The notes under the pieces: generated by a model
What the model saw: only the letters and a program-made list of their open reading frames with translations
What the model was told of the DNA's origin: nothing
Databases searched by the model: none
Source of the DNA: Symbiodinium natans
Lineage: Eukaryota > Sar > Dinophyceae > Suessiales > Symbiodiniaceae
Reading direction: 5' to 3'
Assembly: GCA_905221605.1 (NCBI GenBank)
Contig: CAJNDS010000447.1
Location: 537,501-582,656, forward strand
DNA length: 45,156 nucleotides
Made by a program: the position numbers and the translations under genes
In this document: in pieces, positions 8,404-17,274 of the stretch
Position numbering within the stretch: the stretch's first letter is position 1
Layout: every line of letters begins with the position of its first letter

Positions 8404-8820
8404 TTTATGTATGCACTAGTATGCACATATACATATACATATACGGTATACATATACATATGCATATATATATATATATATATATGTGTATAAATAAGTA
8501 TATATATATATAGAATGTATGTGTATATGCATAAGACTATGCCTATGGCACATGTATATGCTTATGCCTGTGCATATGTATATGTATATGTACATGTACA
8601 TGGACATGTGCATGTATATGTATATGTATATGTACATGTGCATGTATATGTGTATGTATATGTATATGTTTTTGTATATGCATATGTATATGTATATACA
8701 TATGTATATGTGTATGCGTATGTGTATGTATATGTGTATGTGTATGTGTATGTCTACATATGTATGTACGCATATAAGTAGTCATCTATTTATGTGTGTG
8801 TATATATATATATATATGTT
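8404..8820. repeat. ATGTAT / TATG microsatellite between the tandem genes
   Basis: Alternating purine-pyrimidine TATATG, CATGTA and GTATGTGTA repeats, a candidate Z-DNA or unwinding tract. The long open frames (Tyr-Val, Met-Tyr and His-Thr repeats) are artefacts. Sequence 8821-9030 is AT-rich with nothing recognised. Confidence 0.85.
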
Positions 8821-9033
8821 GATTGAATTATTTCGATGTGTATAACCGAATAGATTTCAATGTAGAAGCATATATAGACTGATTGTAGACATATATAAAT
8901 GGAAAGGTACGGGTAACTAAAAGTTAAATGTAGCTCTCAATATGCGTTTAGATGTACTTACACTTATCAGCTACATAGAAGCACACACCAGAAATACAAA
9001 TTTGCCTTTAGATACACTGTTGCCTGATCTCCT

Positions 9034-9152
9034 TCCCCCCCCCCCCCCCCCCCCCCCTCCCCCTAAACCCTAAACCCTAAACCCTAAACCCTAAACCCTA
9101 AACCCTAAACCCTAAACCCTAAACCCTAAAACCTAAACCCTAAACCCTAAAA
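9034..9152. repeat. Poly-C tract followed by telomeric repeats, upstream of copy 2
   Basis: About 22 C then about 12 CCCTAAA units, ending about 50 bases before the ATG at 9205. Copy 1 has no such array between its conserved upstream block (ATTGCTACCTGA) and ATG, so this is an insertion or expansion specific to copy 2. Confidence 0.85.
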
Positions 9153-9204
9153 TGCCGAATCTAATCATCCCTCAAAAGCGCAGCTCTCCGGAAACCGTAG
9201 CGCC

Positions 9205-9297
9205 ATGGGAGCCTCCCTGTGCCAGCCGGATGACGAGCGGAAAGGTCATGCAGAGTCCGCTGTGCACGCCTGCCTCTTCCCCTTGTGGGCCGTCAAG
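9205..9297 (+). CDS. Copy 2 exon 1: N-terminal MGASLC exon
   Basis: ATG at 9205 in the context GCGCCATGGG. Reads MGASLCQPDDERKG through FPLWAVK. Followed by GATCGG, a GA-type donor, where copy 1 has GCGTGA. The frame continues open to 9435, but that extension is not conserved. Confidence 0.7.
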
Positions 9298-12200
9298 GAT
9301 CGGCTTGCCACTCGAAACCCTAAACACTTAAACACTAAATGTCATAAGGAACCAAAAGGGTGGAAGGGAGGGAGACTTAAGGGGGCCATACTCCCTTGGG
9401 ATTGTCAAGCCCTTATTTTGGGGGATATTTGCTGAAGAAGGCCCCCCCCCCCCCCCCCCCCAAAAAAAAAAAAAAGAAAAGGATGACACAACAATAAAAT
9501 GAAATATTCTTCCTTACAAGGGTACTATAGGGATTGTTGTCGTTTAGGTTTTTTGGGGTTCTTGAGGGAATAGCAGATAAAAACCCGAGCACCCGAGCTT
9601 TTAGCTTTTCTTCTTTGGCTTCCCGATCACGTCATGCAGCGATGAAGCCCCTTCCAAAGTAGGATTGCAGCAGGGTCGAGATTGTGCAGGGTTGAATATC
9701 CCATCCCCGCGTCGAAGAAGTGTAGGGTTTGTGGGTGGTCATGACTCACCTCAGGGTTGATCGGTGGTGCAGGTGTCCGATTTCATGCAGATGCGTGGCG
9801 CGCCGGAGCCCCACAACGTGCTGCAGGAGAAGGGCGTGCTGCACCAATATTACCCGGGCATGTTCGTGATCTTCGTCTCGCACCAGTGGCTTAGCTCCGT
9901 GCATCCAGACCCTCAGGGCGAACAGATGAGGGTTCTTCAGAAGGCGCTTGCTGGTGTGATTGACGGGACTGTGCAGATCACGGAAGACATCGTGTCTCGC
10001 TCCTCCGACGAGAAAAGCCTGTCATCTAGCGAGCGGAAGCAGATCGCCGATGCTTTCCTGTTCTTCGACTGGTTCGCGATCCCACAGATCACGGCGCGCA
10101 CGCACGGAGTCAATGAGGATACCACGAAGACAGATGCAGCGTTGGCGGTGCAAAGCATTCCAGCATATGCGCCCTGAAAATGCACCAGAAATGCTTGGAT
10201 CTTCCTCACCCCTGCTCCGGTTCTCCTGTCCCTCTCCGGGACCTTCCTGAACCTTAAAACCCCTAAGCCCTAAACCCTAAACCCGATTGCCATTGACCGT
10301 TCACCCCTAATTGACCCATACATCGTACCCCAAAAGGGGCCCGAATGTAGAGAAAGGACTCCTATACCCCCCGAACCCCAAAACAAGAAACCCTAAACCG
10401 TAAACACTAAACCCTAAAGCCTAAAACCTAAGCCCCAAAACAAGGTAGAGCTCTGCGATCTTTTCCTGGCGCTAGTTCCGGAGCTGACCCACAAAGACTC
10501 GGCGCAGCGTGTGATTCTTTGGGGCCCAATGGCAACGCTTTGAGCTTTTAGGGTTTGGGTTTAGGGTTTGGGGTTTAGGGTTGGGGGTTCATGTTCTGAG
10601 CGCTATGCCAAAAACTTCTCTGATGGTGGTTTGGGGTTAGGGTTTAGGGTCTCAAAACGTCTTACTGCAGCCAGTTCAACCCTGAAAATGCTGACGAAGG
10701 AACGCCAAAACCCCTTAAGCATGTTATAAGCCTAAACCTAAACCCTAAACCCTAAACCCTAAGCCCTACACCCTACACCCTAAACCCTAAACCCTAAACC
10801 CTAAACCCTAAACCCTAAACCCTAAGCCCTAAGCCCTAAGCCCTAAGCCCTAAGCCCTAAGCCCTAAGCCCTAAGCCCTAAGCCCTAAGCCCTAAGCCCT
10901 AAGCCCTAAGCCCTAAGCCCTAAGCCCGCCGACCCCGTAAACCCGAATTGAGCTCTTAAGGCCTCAATGCCCTGAACCTTCAAGTGCTAAGGAATTATGC
11001 CACGTGGATGTCCAGAGGGTGTCCTGGTCAGATATCCTGGGGGGGCTTGAAGGTTTAAGGGTTTAGGGGTTAGGGTTAGGGGGTTTAGGGTTTAGGGTTT
11101 AGGGTTTAGGGTTTACGGTTTAGGGTTTAGGGTTTAGGGACTTTGAGGTGTAGGTTTCAGGGTTGTGGGGTTTTGGGGTTTAAGGTTGAGGGTTGGTTAG
11201 GCTGCTCCAGGAACGTGGTTGAATTGATATCGATATCTTGGGTAGGTTGTACTAACCCCAAACCTTACACCCTAAACCCTAAACCCTAAACCCTAAACCC
11301 TAAACCCTAAACCCTAAACCCTAAACCCTAAACCCTGAACCCTTAAGCCTTAACCCTTAACCGAAACCCGAAGCCCCTGCAGGGTCATTCTTGGGGCTTC
11401 TGTCTTGTTCTTTGCGTCTGTGTCGCTCTAGGGGATACTTTGGTGAGGCTTTACGGAGCTGTTGGGTGCTTCGGGGCTTCGTGGGTTTCAGGGTTCAGGC
11501 ATTTTGGGCTTTGGAGTGTAGGGCCCTAAACCCCAAGCCCTAAACCCTAAACCCTCAACCCTAAACCCTAAACCCTGAACCCTAAACCAGGGCCGTGTGT
11601 TTTGGGTCTGCTGCCTGTCGCCAAGGTGGTGCCGCGCGGAGTTGTGGTGTCGGCTACTGTCAAACAAGTCTGACACTAGCTGGGCCTTTGGGAGACTTAA
11701 TGTTTTCCCTCAGTGGGTTTAAGAGGGTCATGCTCCACCCTAAGCCCTAAACCCTAAACCCTAAACCCTAAACCCTAAACCCTAAACCCTAAACCCTAAA
11801 CCCTAAACCCTAAACCCTAAACCCTAAACCCTAAACCCTAAACCCTAAACCCTATAGGAATATTGTTCGGAGGGTTTTTCATTGGCCATGCTAGGACAGC
11901 TCGGTGATTGTCGTGCACTCTGCCACAGAAGCCGAGTTTATGTTCCCTTTGGACTGGCAGAGCAGAAGCGCCCCGGTGTGCCCATATGGGAGTAGGGTTT
12001 AGGGCTTACAGGGTTTAGGGTTTAGGGTTTAGGGTTTAGGGGGTTTAGGGGGTTTAGGGTTTAGGGTTTGGGTTTAGGGTTTAGGGTTTCGGGTTTAGGG
12101 TTTAGGGTTTAGGAGCGGACTTCCTGCTTTGTGCACTTAAGCATGCTTTGCGCATCCTGGGGTGGGTGGTTCTCGAGATTCATGGCCCCTTTTGCGGAGC

Positions 12201-15200
12201 CTTCTATTTAGGGCACGACCATCATTTCGAGAACTGTCCCAGTCAAGAATTTCAAGACCTGTCTTGTCTGCCTCCTGAAGCCTAAAGTTTTAACCCTAAA
12301 CCCCAAACCCTAGACCCCAAACCCCGAAAACCCGACCCTGCACATTCACCTGGAACAGAGGTATCGTGGATGGGGATTTCACCGTCGAAGCCGACCGCAC
12401 GGAGGTCGTCCGACTTGGAGAGATGGCCGTGGAAAGCAAGATACGTCACTTGCAAGACAGAGGCCCTTTGAGCCACTACCGCTTCTGGGCAGCCCTGTGC
12501 CCTAACCTCCTTCGTCAGCAGCGGAAGTGGAGCGAAATGGACGCGTTCCTGCGACACTTCAAATTTGGCAGCTTGAGGGAAGCTGTGCACGATGACACTG
12601 GCATGAATGCAGTTACGGAGCTGCTCGTGAACTAATTTTCTGTTCCTGCTGATCACAGTTGAGAATAAAGGAGACAATGAACAGGCCAAGGAAGGCGGCA
12701 TGTTGAAACCAGACCTCTGTGTCTCGAGACAACCAAGGTCATGTGCGCGGTCTTCTCGGGCGACACCAACATTTTGAGATTGCTTGCAGGGAGCCGTGCC
12801 AACATGAACCACACCCTCACAGGCCTGAACGAGCTTGGCTACTACGACACACAGACAGCACTCATGGCAGCAACGAAGTCGCGGCAGGATGTTGACGTTC
12901 TCGCGGCACTCCTCGAGTGTCGAGCTGATGTTAATGGCTGTGCCCGAACGGGCCTGACTTCTTTATACCTTAGCCGAACACCGGGGCATGTCAAGATACT
13001 CTTGGAGCATCGTGCGAACATGCCGGATTACGTACTGGGTGGCGCCGCGTCCTTCGCCTGTCCGGATACGGTTAAAGCGCTTCTCTCGCACCGCTGCGAT
13101 GCCAGAAAGGCAGCCGCTCTGCATGCCGTCGCAATGCTTTCACGCAGCAATGGCCGAGCACTCGAGACGGCCAAGCTGCTTTTGGCGCATCGTGCGAACG
13201 TCAACGAGACGCACCAGCCAATGGGCGAGATGACATGGTACTGTCGAAACTTCGGTACTGGGTAGGCAACCTTCTATTAACTTTGTTTGGGTATATGGAA
13301 CTATAGAATCCTACCATGGAGAAACGGTTAACCTTTTTGGTTATATATGGAATCCTACTATATATACATATATACTATTATTATTATCATTATTATTATT
13401 ATTCATTTTTTGAAGGTTGCCCTTTTGGGGGCTTTAGGGTATTCTGCTCCTAAGGAAAAGCCCGTCTCCGAGTGGCGGTCTTCGGACTCTCCAACTGTAA
13501 CTCGGAGAAAGCTGAGGTTGCTGCTGCTGTTTATCTAGGGTTTAGGTTTGGGGTTTATTAAGTTTAGGGTTTAGGGTTTAGGGTTTAGGGTTTAGGGTTT
13601 AGGGTTTAGGGTTTAGGGTTTAGGGTTTAGGGTTTAGGGTTTAGGGTTTAGGGTTTAGGGTTGTTTCCCCAAAACCCCAAATCGAATAGCATCCCCTTAA
13701 AGGGAGCCCCTCAACAAGGATACCCCCACTATATGTAAGCCTGACTAGCAATTTTCACCCACAGTCTTCCAGGGACCATGAAGAATTCATTCTTGTGTAA
13801 CCCTAGAGGCCTCAAAGTCTTGCACAGGGCTCTCAATCAGAAACCCTAAGCCCTAAACCCTAAACCCTAAACCCTAAACCCTAAGCCCTAAACCCTAAAC
13901 CCTACAAACCCTCAACCCTTAAGCCCCAAGCCCTATGGCCCCGTCAGGCACGAAGACGACGCGCTTTTGGGCAGCCTTTCCTGGTATCTCAGCGTTGGGC
14001 GTTGCAGTCCTGGCCGCCCGGCGCACTCCTTGAGAATTCAACTTCTGGGGTTTAGGGTTTAGGGTTTAGGGTTTAGGGTTTAGGGTTTTACAGGGTTTAT
14101 GAGGGCTTAAAAGGGACTGAAAGGGGTTTACAAGGGTTCATAGGGCCTAGGGGTTACATGGTTTATAAGGGTGGGTTTAGTATGACTTAAAAAGTTCCTG
14201 ACAGGGTTTACAAGGGTTTATGAGGGTTTAAAAAGTTTATCATGGGGCCTGAAAGGGTTCATAAGGGTTCTGTAAGTGTTAAAAATAGTGTAGGGCCTGT
14301 AGGGGTTTAGGGTTCATCAGGGTTCAGGGTTTCAGGGTTGAAACGCTACTTGTGGTGGTTTCAGCGTGGAGGGCTGAGGGACGAAACTCTATCTTGGCGC
14401 CCTAACACTTCGCACCCTGAACCCTATACCCTTATAAATCCCTAAGCCACTTTAAGGCCCTAAATCCTATATCCTAAACCCTAAACCCTATAGCCCTAAG
14501 CTGCCTCCTGAACCCCTGTAGCTCGAAGCTGCTTTAAAGAGGCCCACGGCCCAAACACCCCTAGCCAGTGCAAAGCCTCAACCCTAAACCCTAAACCCTA
14601 AAACCCTAAAACCCTAAACCCTAAACCCCAAACCCTAAACCGTAAAAGGTCGGTCATGAGCAGCTGGTGGAGCTCCTCCTCGAGCGCCTCGGCCCACGGG
14701 CTTGTCCTAGCCTGTGCTCTAAGGGATCTATAACCTAACAAATCCTAAACCCTAAACCCTAAGCCCTACGCCCTAAGCCCTAAGCCCTAAGCCCTAAGCC
14801 CTAAGCCCTAAGCCCTAAGCCCTAAACCCCAATCTCCAAACCCTAAACCCCAAGCTCCAAGCGCCCCAAGGAGTGGGGCCGAACCCGTCGCCAACGACCG
14901 GGGGCAACTTCCTGAAGACCTGGCGCGGTGCAGCTTTGATGTTGTTCAGGGAAGAAGGTCGGTCTAGGGTTTAGGGTTTAGGGTTTAGGGTTTAGGGTCT
15001 AGGGTTTAGGGTTTCGGGTCCAGGGTTTGGGGTTTGGGGTTTAGGGTTTACACGGTCAAGCTTGTGGGGTTTAGTGTTCTTCCCGGGGATACCTGTAGGT
15101 GCGGGGGTATACACAGGGCGCTAGTGCTCCAAATAAGGTTTAAAAGTTTCAAATGGTTTCAAAAGAGGCACAATAACTTGATTGAATCGGGTCTTTGGCC

Positions 15201-16289
15201 CTAGACTAAGCCAAAAGTCCAGCACGCCCAAAGCCACAGTCTTTGCAAAAATTGCAACCCTAAACCCTAAACCCGAAACCCTAAACCCTAAACCCTAAAC
15301 CCTGTGCATGTCTGAGGCAGCCACCATCACCATCTCCTGCCCATGTTGGCCACGTTCGCTACGTAGATGCTGGCTGTCATCTGAAGGATGATGGGCTGCA
15401 TGCTGCGCATGTGTGTGGGTTTAGGGTTTAGGGTTTAGGGTTTAGGGTTTAGGGTTTAGGGTTTAGGGTCTAGGGTCTAGGGTTTAGGGTTTAGGGTTTA
15501 GGGTTTAGGGTTTAGGAGTGTGTCTCACACCTGAGGGCAGCCATCCCCCCCTGTGAACCCTAAACCTACACCCGGGTACTCTTGTGGCGGTATGGCTGCC
15601 GGGCAACCAAATCAGTATCGAGAACTCGATGGCTGGCAGCAATGGTCGCAAAAGCGGATTTGTCGGGTTTTCGGGTTTAGAGGTTTAGGGTTCAGGGGTA
15701 GGCTCTTGCACAAGGCAACATGGCCCTTAGGGTTTGGGGTTTAGGGTTTAGGGGGCTACGGAAGTTCGATTTTTTCGTTTTTGGGCGGCAACTCGCGGAA
15801 CGTCGTCGTGTACTTATCTTTCTGCGAACTGTGCGCCACTTCAGTTTTTTTTTGCTGTCCTGGACTGTCCTGGATTCGGGTAGCTCCCACTGAAAACGTT
15901 GTCAATCAGCAGTGCAAGGTTCGAGCATGGAAGGCTCATCCGATCGAACACGGGAGGTCTTACGTTGGTCATGTATGGCTCCATCAGGCCCATTCATGCT
16001 GGAAGTCTTCATCTGTGGGAGATAGAGGGTGCTGTTTTTGTTTTTTTTTTTTGGGGGGGGGGGGGTCCCTGGGCTTGGTGACCTTAGAACCCTTCTTGAA
16101 CCTTCGTCCTTAAACTTTAAGCGAAAGCCTGCTTAAACAGCTTTCCTAAACCCTAAGGCCCTAAGGCCCTAAGCCCTTATCCTTGAAGCCAAGCTCTCAA
16201 CCGCCGAAAGCTTCAGAGGCATTAGGGGGTGAACCGTTCTGGTTGCAGGATACAGGCTCAACAAACACGGCATGTGGCAGTGTCTCTAG
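9205..16289 (+). CDS. Ankyrin-repeat protein with SHQWL core, tandem copy 2 (multi-exon)
   Basis: Paralog of 805-8385, offset about 8.4 kb on the same strand. Exons: 9205-9297, 9773-10168, 10445-10508, 10985-11018, 11626-11671 plus 11895-11967 (one exon in copy 1), 12361-12611, 12738-13245, 13455 on, 13948-14021, 14649-14686, 14871-14937, possible 15317 on, terminal 16249-16289 (TAG). The frame is continuous through 13245 and into the exon at 13455. The junction from that exon to 13948 is not settled; relative to copy 1 there are two extra bases near 13507, so a frameshift or alternative donor is possible. Motifs and inferred role as for copy 1. Two introns here are absent from copy 1. Confidence 0.75.
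9438..9478. repeat. Poly-C/poly-A composite tract in intron 1
   Basis: About 22 C directly followed by 13 A. The same C-then-A tract is at 977-1010 in intron 1 of copy 1, so it predates the gene duplication or recurs at the same place. Confidence 0.8.
9773..10168 (+). CDS. Copy 2 core exon: VSHQWL / DWFAIPQ domain
   Basis: 132 codons, acceptor GTGCAG, GC donor (gcgccc). All motifs of the copy 1 exon are intact (PGMFVIFVSHQWL, HPDPQGEQ, FFDWFAIPQ, SIPAY). Differences are mostly synonymous or conservative, indicating past selection on the protein. Confidence 0.85.
10445..10508 (+). CDS. Copy 2 exon VELCDLFLALVPELTH
   Basis: Same length, phase and flanks as 2184-2247; differences are synonymous. 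GT donor (gtgtga). Confidence 0.75.
10739..10927. repeat. Telomeric array with homogeneous CCCTAAG block
   Basis: CCCTAAA units switch at about 10820 to some 14 consecutive CCCTAAG units, which points to local amplification of one variant. It lies in the intron between 10508 and 10985. Confidence 0.9.
10985..11018 (+). CDS. Copy 2 mini-exon LRNYATWMSRG
   Basis: 34 nt, acceptor TTCAAG, GT donor (gtgtcc). Represents the uninterrupted form of the site that carries a telomeric insertion in copy 1. Confidence 0.75.
11045..11142. repeat. Interstitial telomeric repeat (TTTAGGG)
   Basis: G-rich strand units after the mini-exon; intronic. A C-rich array follows at 11268-11340 in the same intron, in opposite orientation. 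Confidence 0.85.
11268..11340. repeat. Interstitial telomeric repeat (CCCTAAA)
   Basis: About 10 units; intronic. Confidence 0.85.
11626..11671 (+). CDS. Copy 2 split exon, part a (WCRAELWCRLLSNKS)
   Basis: Matches the first 46 nt of the copy 1 exon 3924-4042 and ends at TCT, followed by GACACTAGC. The remaining 73 nt of the ancestral exon are at 11895. Joining TCT to GAC at 11895 gives exactly the copy 1 length (119 nt). Confidence 0.75.
11672..11894 (+). mobile_element. Copy-2-specific intron: element carrying a telomeric array
   Basis: 223 bp inserted in an exon that is continuous in copy 1. It begins GACA-CTAGC and ends GCTAG, with GACA again at 11895, so it looks like a CTAG-ended element between 4-bp direct duplications. 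Left arm with GGGTTTAAGAGG, telomeric array 11740-11853, right arm AGGAATATT...GGCCATGCTAG. The same arms recur around 43556-43823. If spliced, it is a GA-AG intron. Confidence 0.75.
11895..11967 (+). CDS. Copy 2 split exon, part b (YSATEAEF block)
   Basis: Reads DSSVIVVHSATEAEF and MFPLDWQSR, ending AGAA with a GC donor (gcgccc); copy 1 has GT there. Confidence 0.75.
11998..12112. repeat. Interstitial telomeric repeat (TTTAGGG)
   Basis: Intronic array matching in position the one at 4078-4132 of copy 1 but longer. Confidence 0.85.
12361..12611 (+). CDS. Copy 2 exon VDGDFTVEADR
   Basis: Nearly identical to 4296-4546. Acceptor CAGAG, GT donor (gttacg). First bases GT complete Ser with the preceding A. 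Confidence 0.85.
12738..13245 (+). CDS. Copy 2 ankyrin-repeat exon
   Basis: Acceptor ACCAAG. Encodes CAVFSGDTNILRLL, TALMAATKS, VLAALLECRADVN, VKILLEHRANMP, FACPDTVKALLSHR, ETAKLLLAHRANVN and ends WYC plus one base. The frame continues to a TAG at 13263-13265, but homology to copy 1 resumes at 13455, so the rest is intron. Confidence 0.85.
13246..13454 (+). mobile_element. Copy-2-specific intron with short terminal inverted repeats
   Basis: 209 bp absent from copy 1. It begins GAAA and the exon after it begins GAAA. GGCAACCTTC at 13265 is inverted as GAAGGTTGCC at 13412. It also contains ATT and TA microsatellite. Removal as GA...AG restores the copy 1 alignment exactly; removal as GT...AG (13255-13454) would add three residues. 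Confidence 0.75.
13455..13537 (+). CDS. Copy 2 exon KARLRVAVFGLSNCNSE
   Basis: Continuation of the ankyrin exon; copy 1 reads KARFRAAVVGLSNCNSE without an intron. The 3' end is uncertain; a stop occurs at 13559 if unspliced. The run GGGTTTAGG just after 13537 could serve as a telomere-derived donor. Confidence 0.6.
13561..13664. repeat. Interstitial telomeric repeat (TTTAGGG)
   Basis: About 14 units following the exon; intronic. Confidence 0.9.
13845..13906. repeat. Interstitial telomeric repeat (CCCTAAA/CCCTAAG)
   Basis: Short array before the exon at 13948. Confidence 0.8.
13948..14021 (+). CDS. Copy 2 exon TTRFWAAFPGISALGVAVLAAR
   Basis: 74 nt, acceptor CGTCAG; same length as 5580-5653. 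First half of the last ankyrin repeat. Confidence 0.65.
14046..14370. repeat. Degenerate telomere-like intron sequence
   Basis: TTTAGGG units to about 14090, then GGGTTTACAAGGGTTTATGAGGG-type decay. No coding signal. Confidence 0.65.
14649..14686 (+). CDS. Copy 2 exon VGHEQLVELLLER (ankyrin half-repeat)
   Basis: Acceptor TAAAAG. VGHEQLVELLLER is a clearer ankyrin helix than copy 1. The 3' junction has the same one-base ambiguity. Confidence 0.6.
14748..14826. repeat. CCCTAAG-type telomeric variant array
   Basis: About ten CCCTAAG units, the same variant as at 10820-10925. Confidence 0.85.
14871..14937 (+). CDS. Copy 2 exon GAEPVANDRGQLPEDLA (ankyrin half-repeat)
   Basis: Acceptor CCCCAAG; 67 nt as in copy 1. 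Ends TTT followed by GATGTT, a GA-type donor, where copy 1 has GC. Confidence 0.65.
14965..15050. repeat. Interstitial telomeric repeat (TTTAGGG, degenerate)
   Basis: Begins 28 bases after the exon; positionally equivalent to 7136-7258 in copy 1. Confidence 0.85.
15317..15375 (+). CDS. Copy 2 possible exon AATITISCPC
   Basis: Conserved with 7899 on. Acceptor TCTGAG, phase 0. Coding status is uncertain, as for copy 1. Confidence 0.35.
15416..15515. repeat. Interstitial telomeric repeat (TTTAGGG)
   Basis: About 14 units with two TCTAGGG variants; intronic. Confidence 0.9.
15629..15661 (+). other. Short conserved block, possible exon
   Basis: Matches 8086-8118 of copy 1 (GGCTGGCAGCAATGGTCGCA here). 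No clear splice sites. Confidence 0.3.
15780..16040 (+). other. Unassigned non-repetitive stretch before a T/G tract
   Basis: Not telomere-like and open in two + frames. I see no homolog in copy 1 and recognise no motif. It ends at a run of 11 T then 12 G (16038-16066), the complement-type version of the C/A tracts elsewhere. Could hold an unrecognised exon. Confidence 0.2.
16249..16289 (+). CDS. Copy 2 terminal exon YRLNKHGMWQCL
   Basis: Acceptor GTTGCAG, two phase bases then YRLNKHGMWQCL and TAG at 16287. Conserved start with 8291-8385 of copy 1. Confidence 0.5.
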
Positions 16290-16322
16290 ATTTTGGGCAC
16301 CTTTTGGGTTCTCCAATCCTTG

Positions 16323-16934
16323 GGTTCAGGGTTCAGGGTTCAGGGTTCAGGGTTTAGGGTTTAGGGTTTAGGGTTTAGGGTTCAGGGTTCAGGGTTCAGG
16401 GTTTAGGGTTTAGGGTTTAGGGTTTAGGGTCTCTTGCAAATCCTTCCAAGGTTGAGACGAACCCACGTCTCCAGACTCCACTCGGCTGCGGGAGTCCCAA
16501 ACCCTCAACATTGCAAACCTTGAGCCCTAAAAACCAAACCCTAAACCCCTAAACCCTAAACCCCTAAACCCCTAAACCCCTAAACCCCTAAACCCCTAAA
16601 CCCGAAACCCTAAACCCTAAACCCGAAGCTACTTCTATATCTCAGTCTTTGGCCCCGCCGAGGTTGGGCCGAGGGAAAGACGAAGGGCACGGCCCGCTCC
16701 TGCCTGCTGAGCTGGCGCCATCAGGCGGCCTGATTGAGGGTTTAGGGTTAAGGGTCTAGGGTTTGGGGTTTAGGGTTTGGGGTTTAGGGTTTAGGGTTTA
16801 GGGTTTGGGGTTTAGGGTTTAGGGTTTAGGGATCAGACGGCCTGACGTCGGTCTCGGGTTGTCGGGGTTTAGGGGTTTAGGGGGTTTAGGGGTTTAGGGT
16901 TTAGGGGTTTAGGGGTTTAGGGGTTTAGGGGTTT
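16323..16934. repeat. Telomeric and telomere-variant arrays downstream of copy 2
   Basis: TTTAGGG/TTCAGGG 16323-16433, CCCTAAAC variants 16530-16625, TTTAGGG with GGTTTGGG 16737-16830, and TTTAGGGG 16866-16934. The gaps show no gene. Confidence 0.85.
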
Positions 16935-16941
16935 GTGGCAT

Positions 16942-16968
16942 GGACCTTTAGGGTCTATTTGGCACGCC
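16942..16968 (+). repeat. 27-bp sequence repeated inverted at 34578-34604
   Basis: GGACCTTTAGGGTCTATTTG and the bases after it are the exact complement of 34578-34604. The two copies bracket the satellite block and each sits beside a TTTAGGGG array. Confidence 0.9.
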
Positions 16969-17000
16969 CCTTTGTTTACTATTTACAAAACTTCTTGAAA

Positions 17001-17213
<213 letters not shown>

Positions 17214-17274
17214 AATGTAGATCCAGCCGGCCAACAGCCAGACTTAGGCGAGCACCCTCGCTTCGCGTTTCCCG

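Noticed and set aside
13255-13454. Canonical GT-AG model for the copy 2 intron after the ankyrin exon
   Set aside because: Possible, but it adds three residues relative to copy 1; the GA-AG model with the GAAA duplication aligns exactly. Kept only as an alternative.
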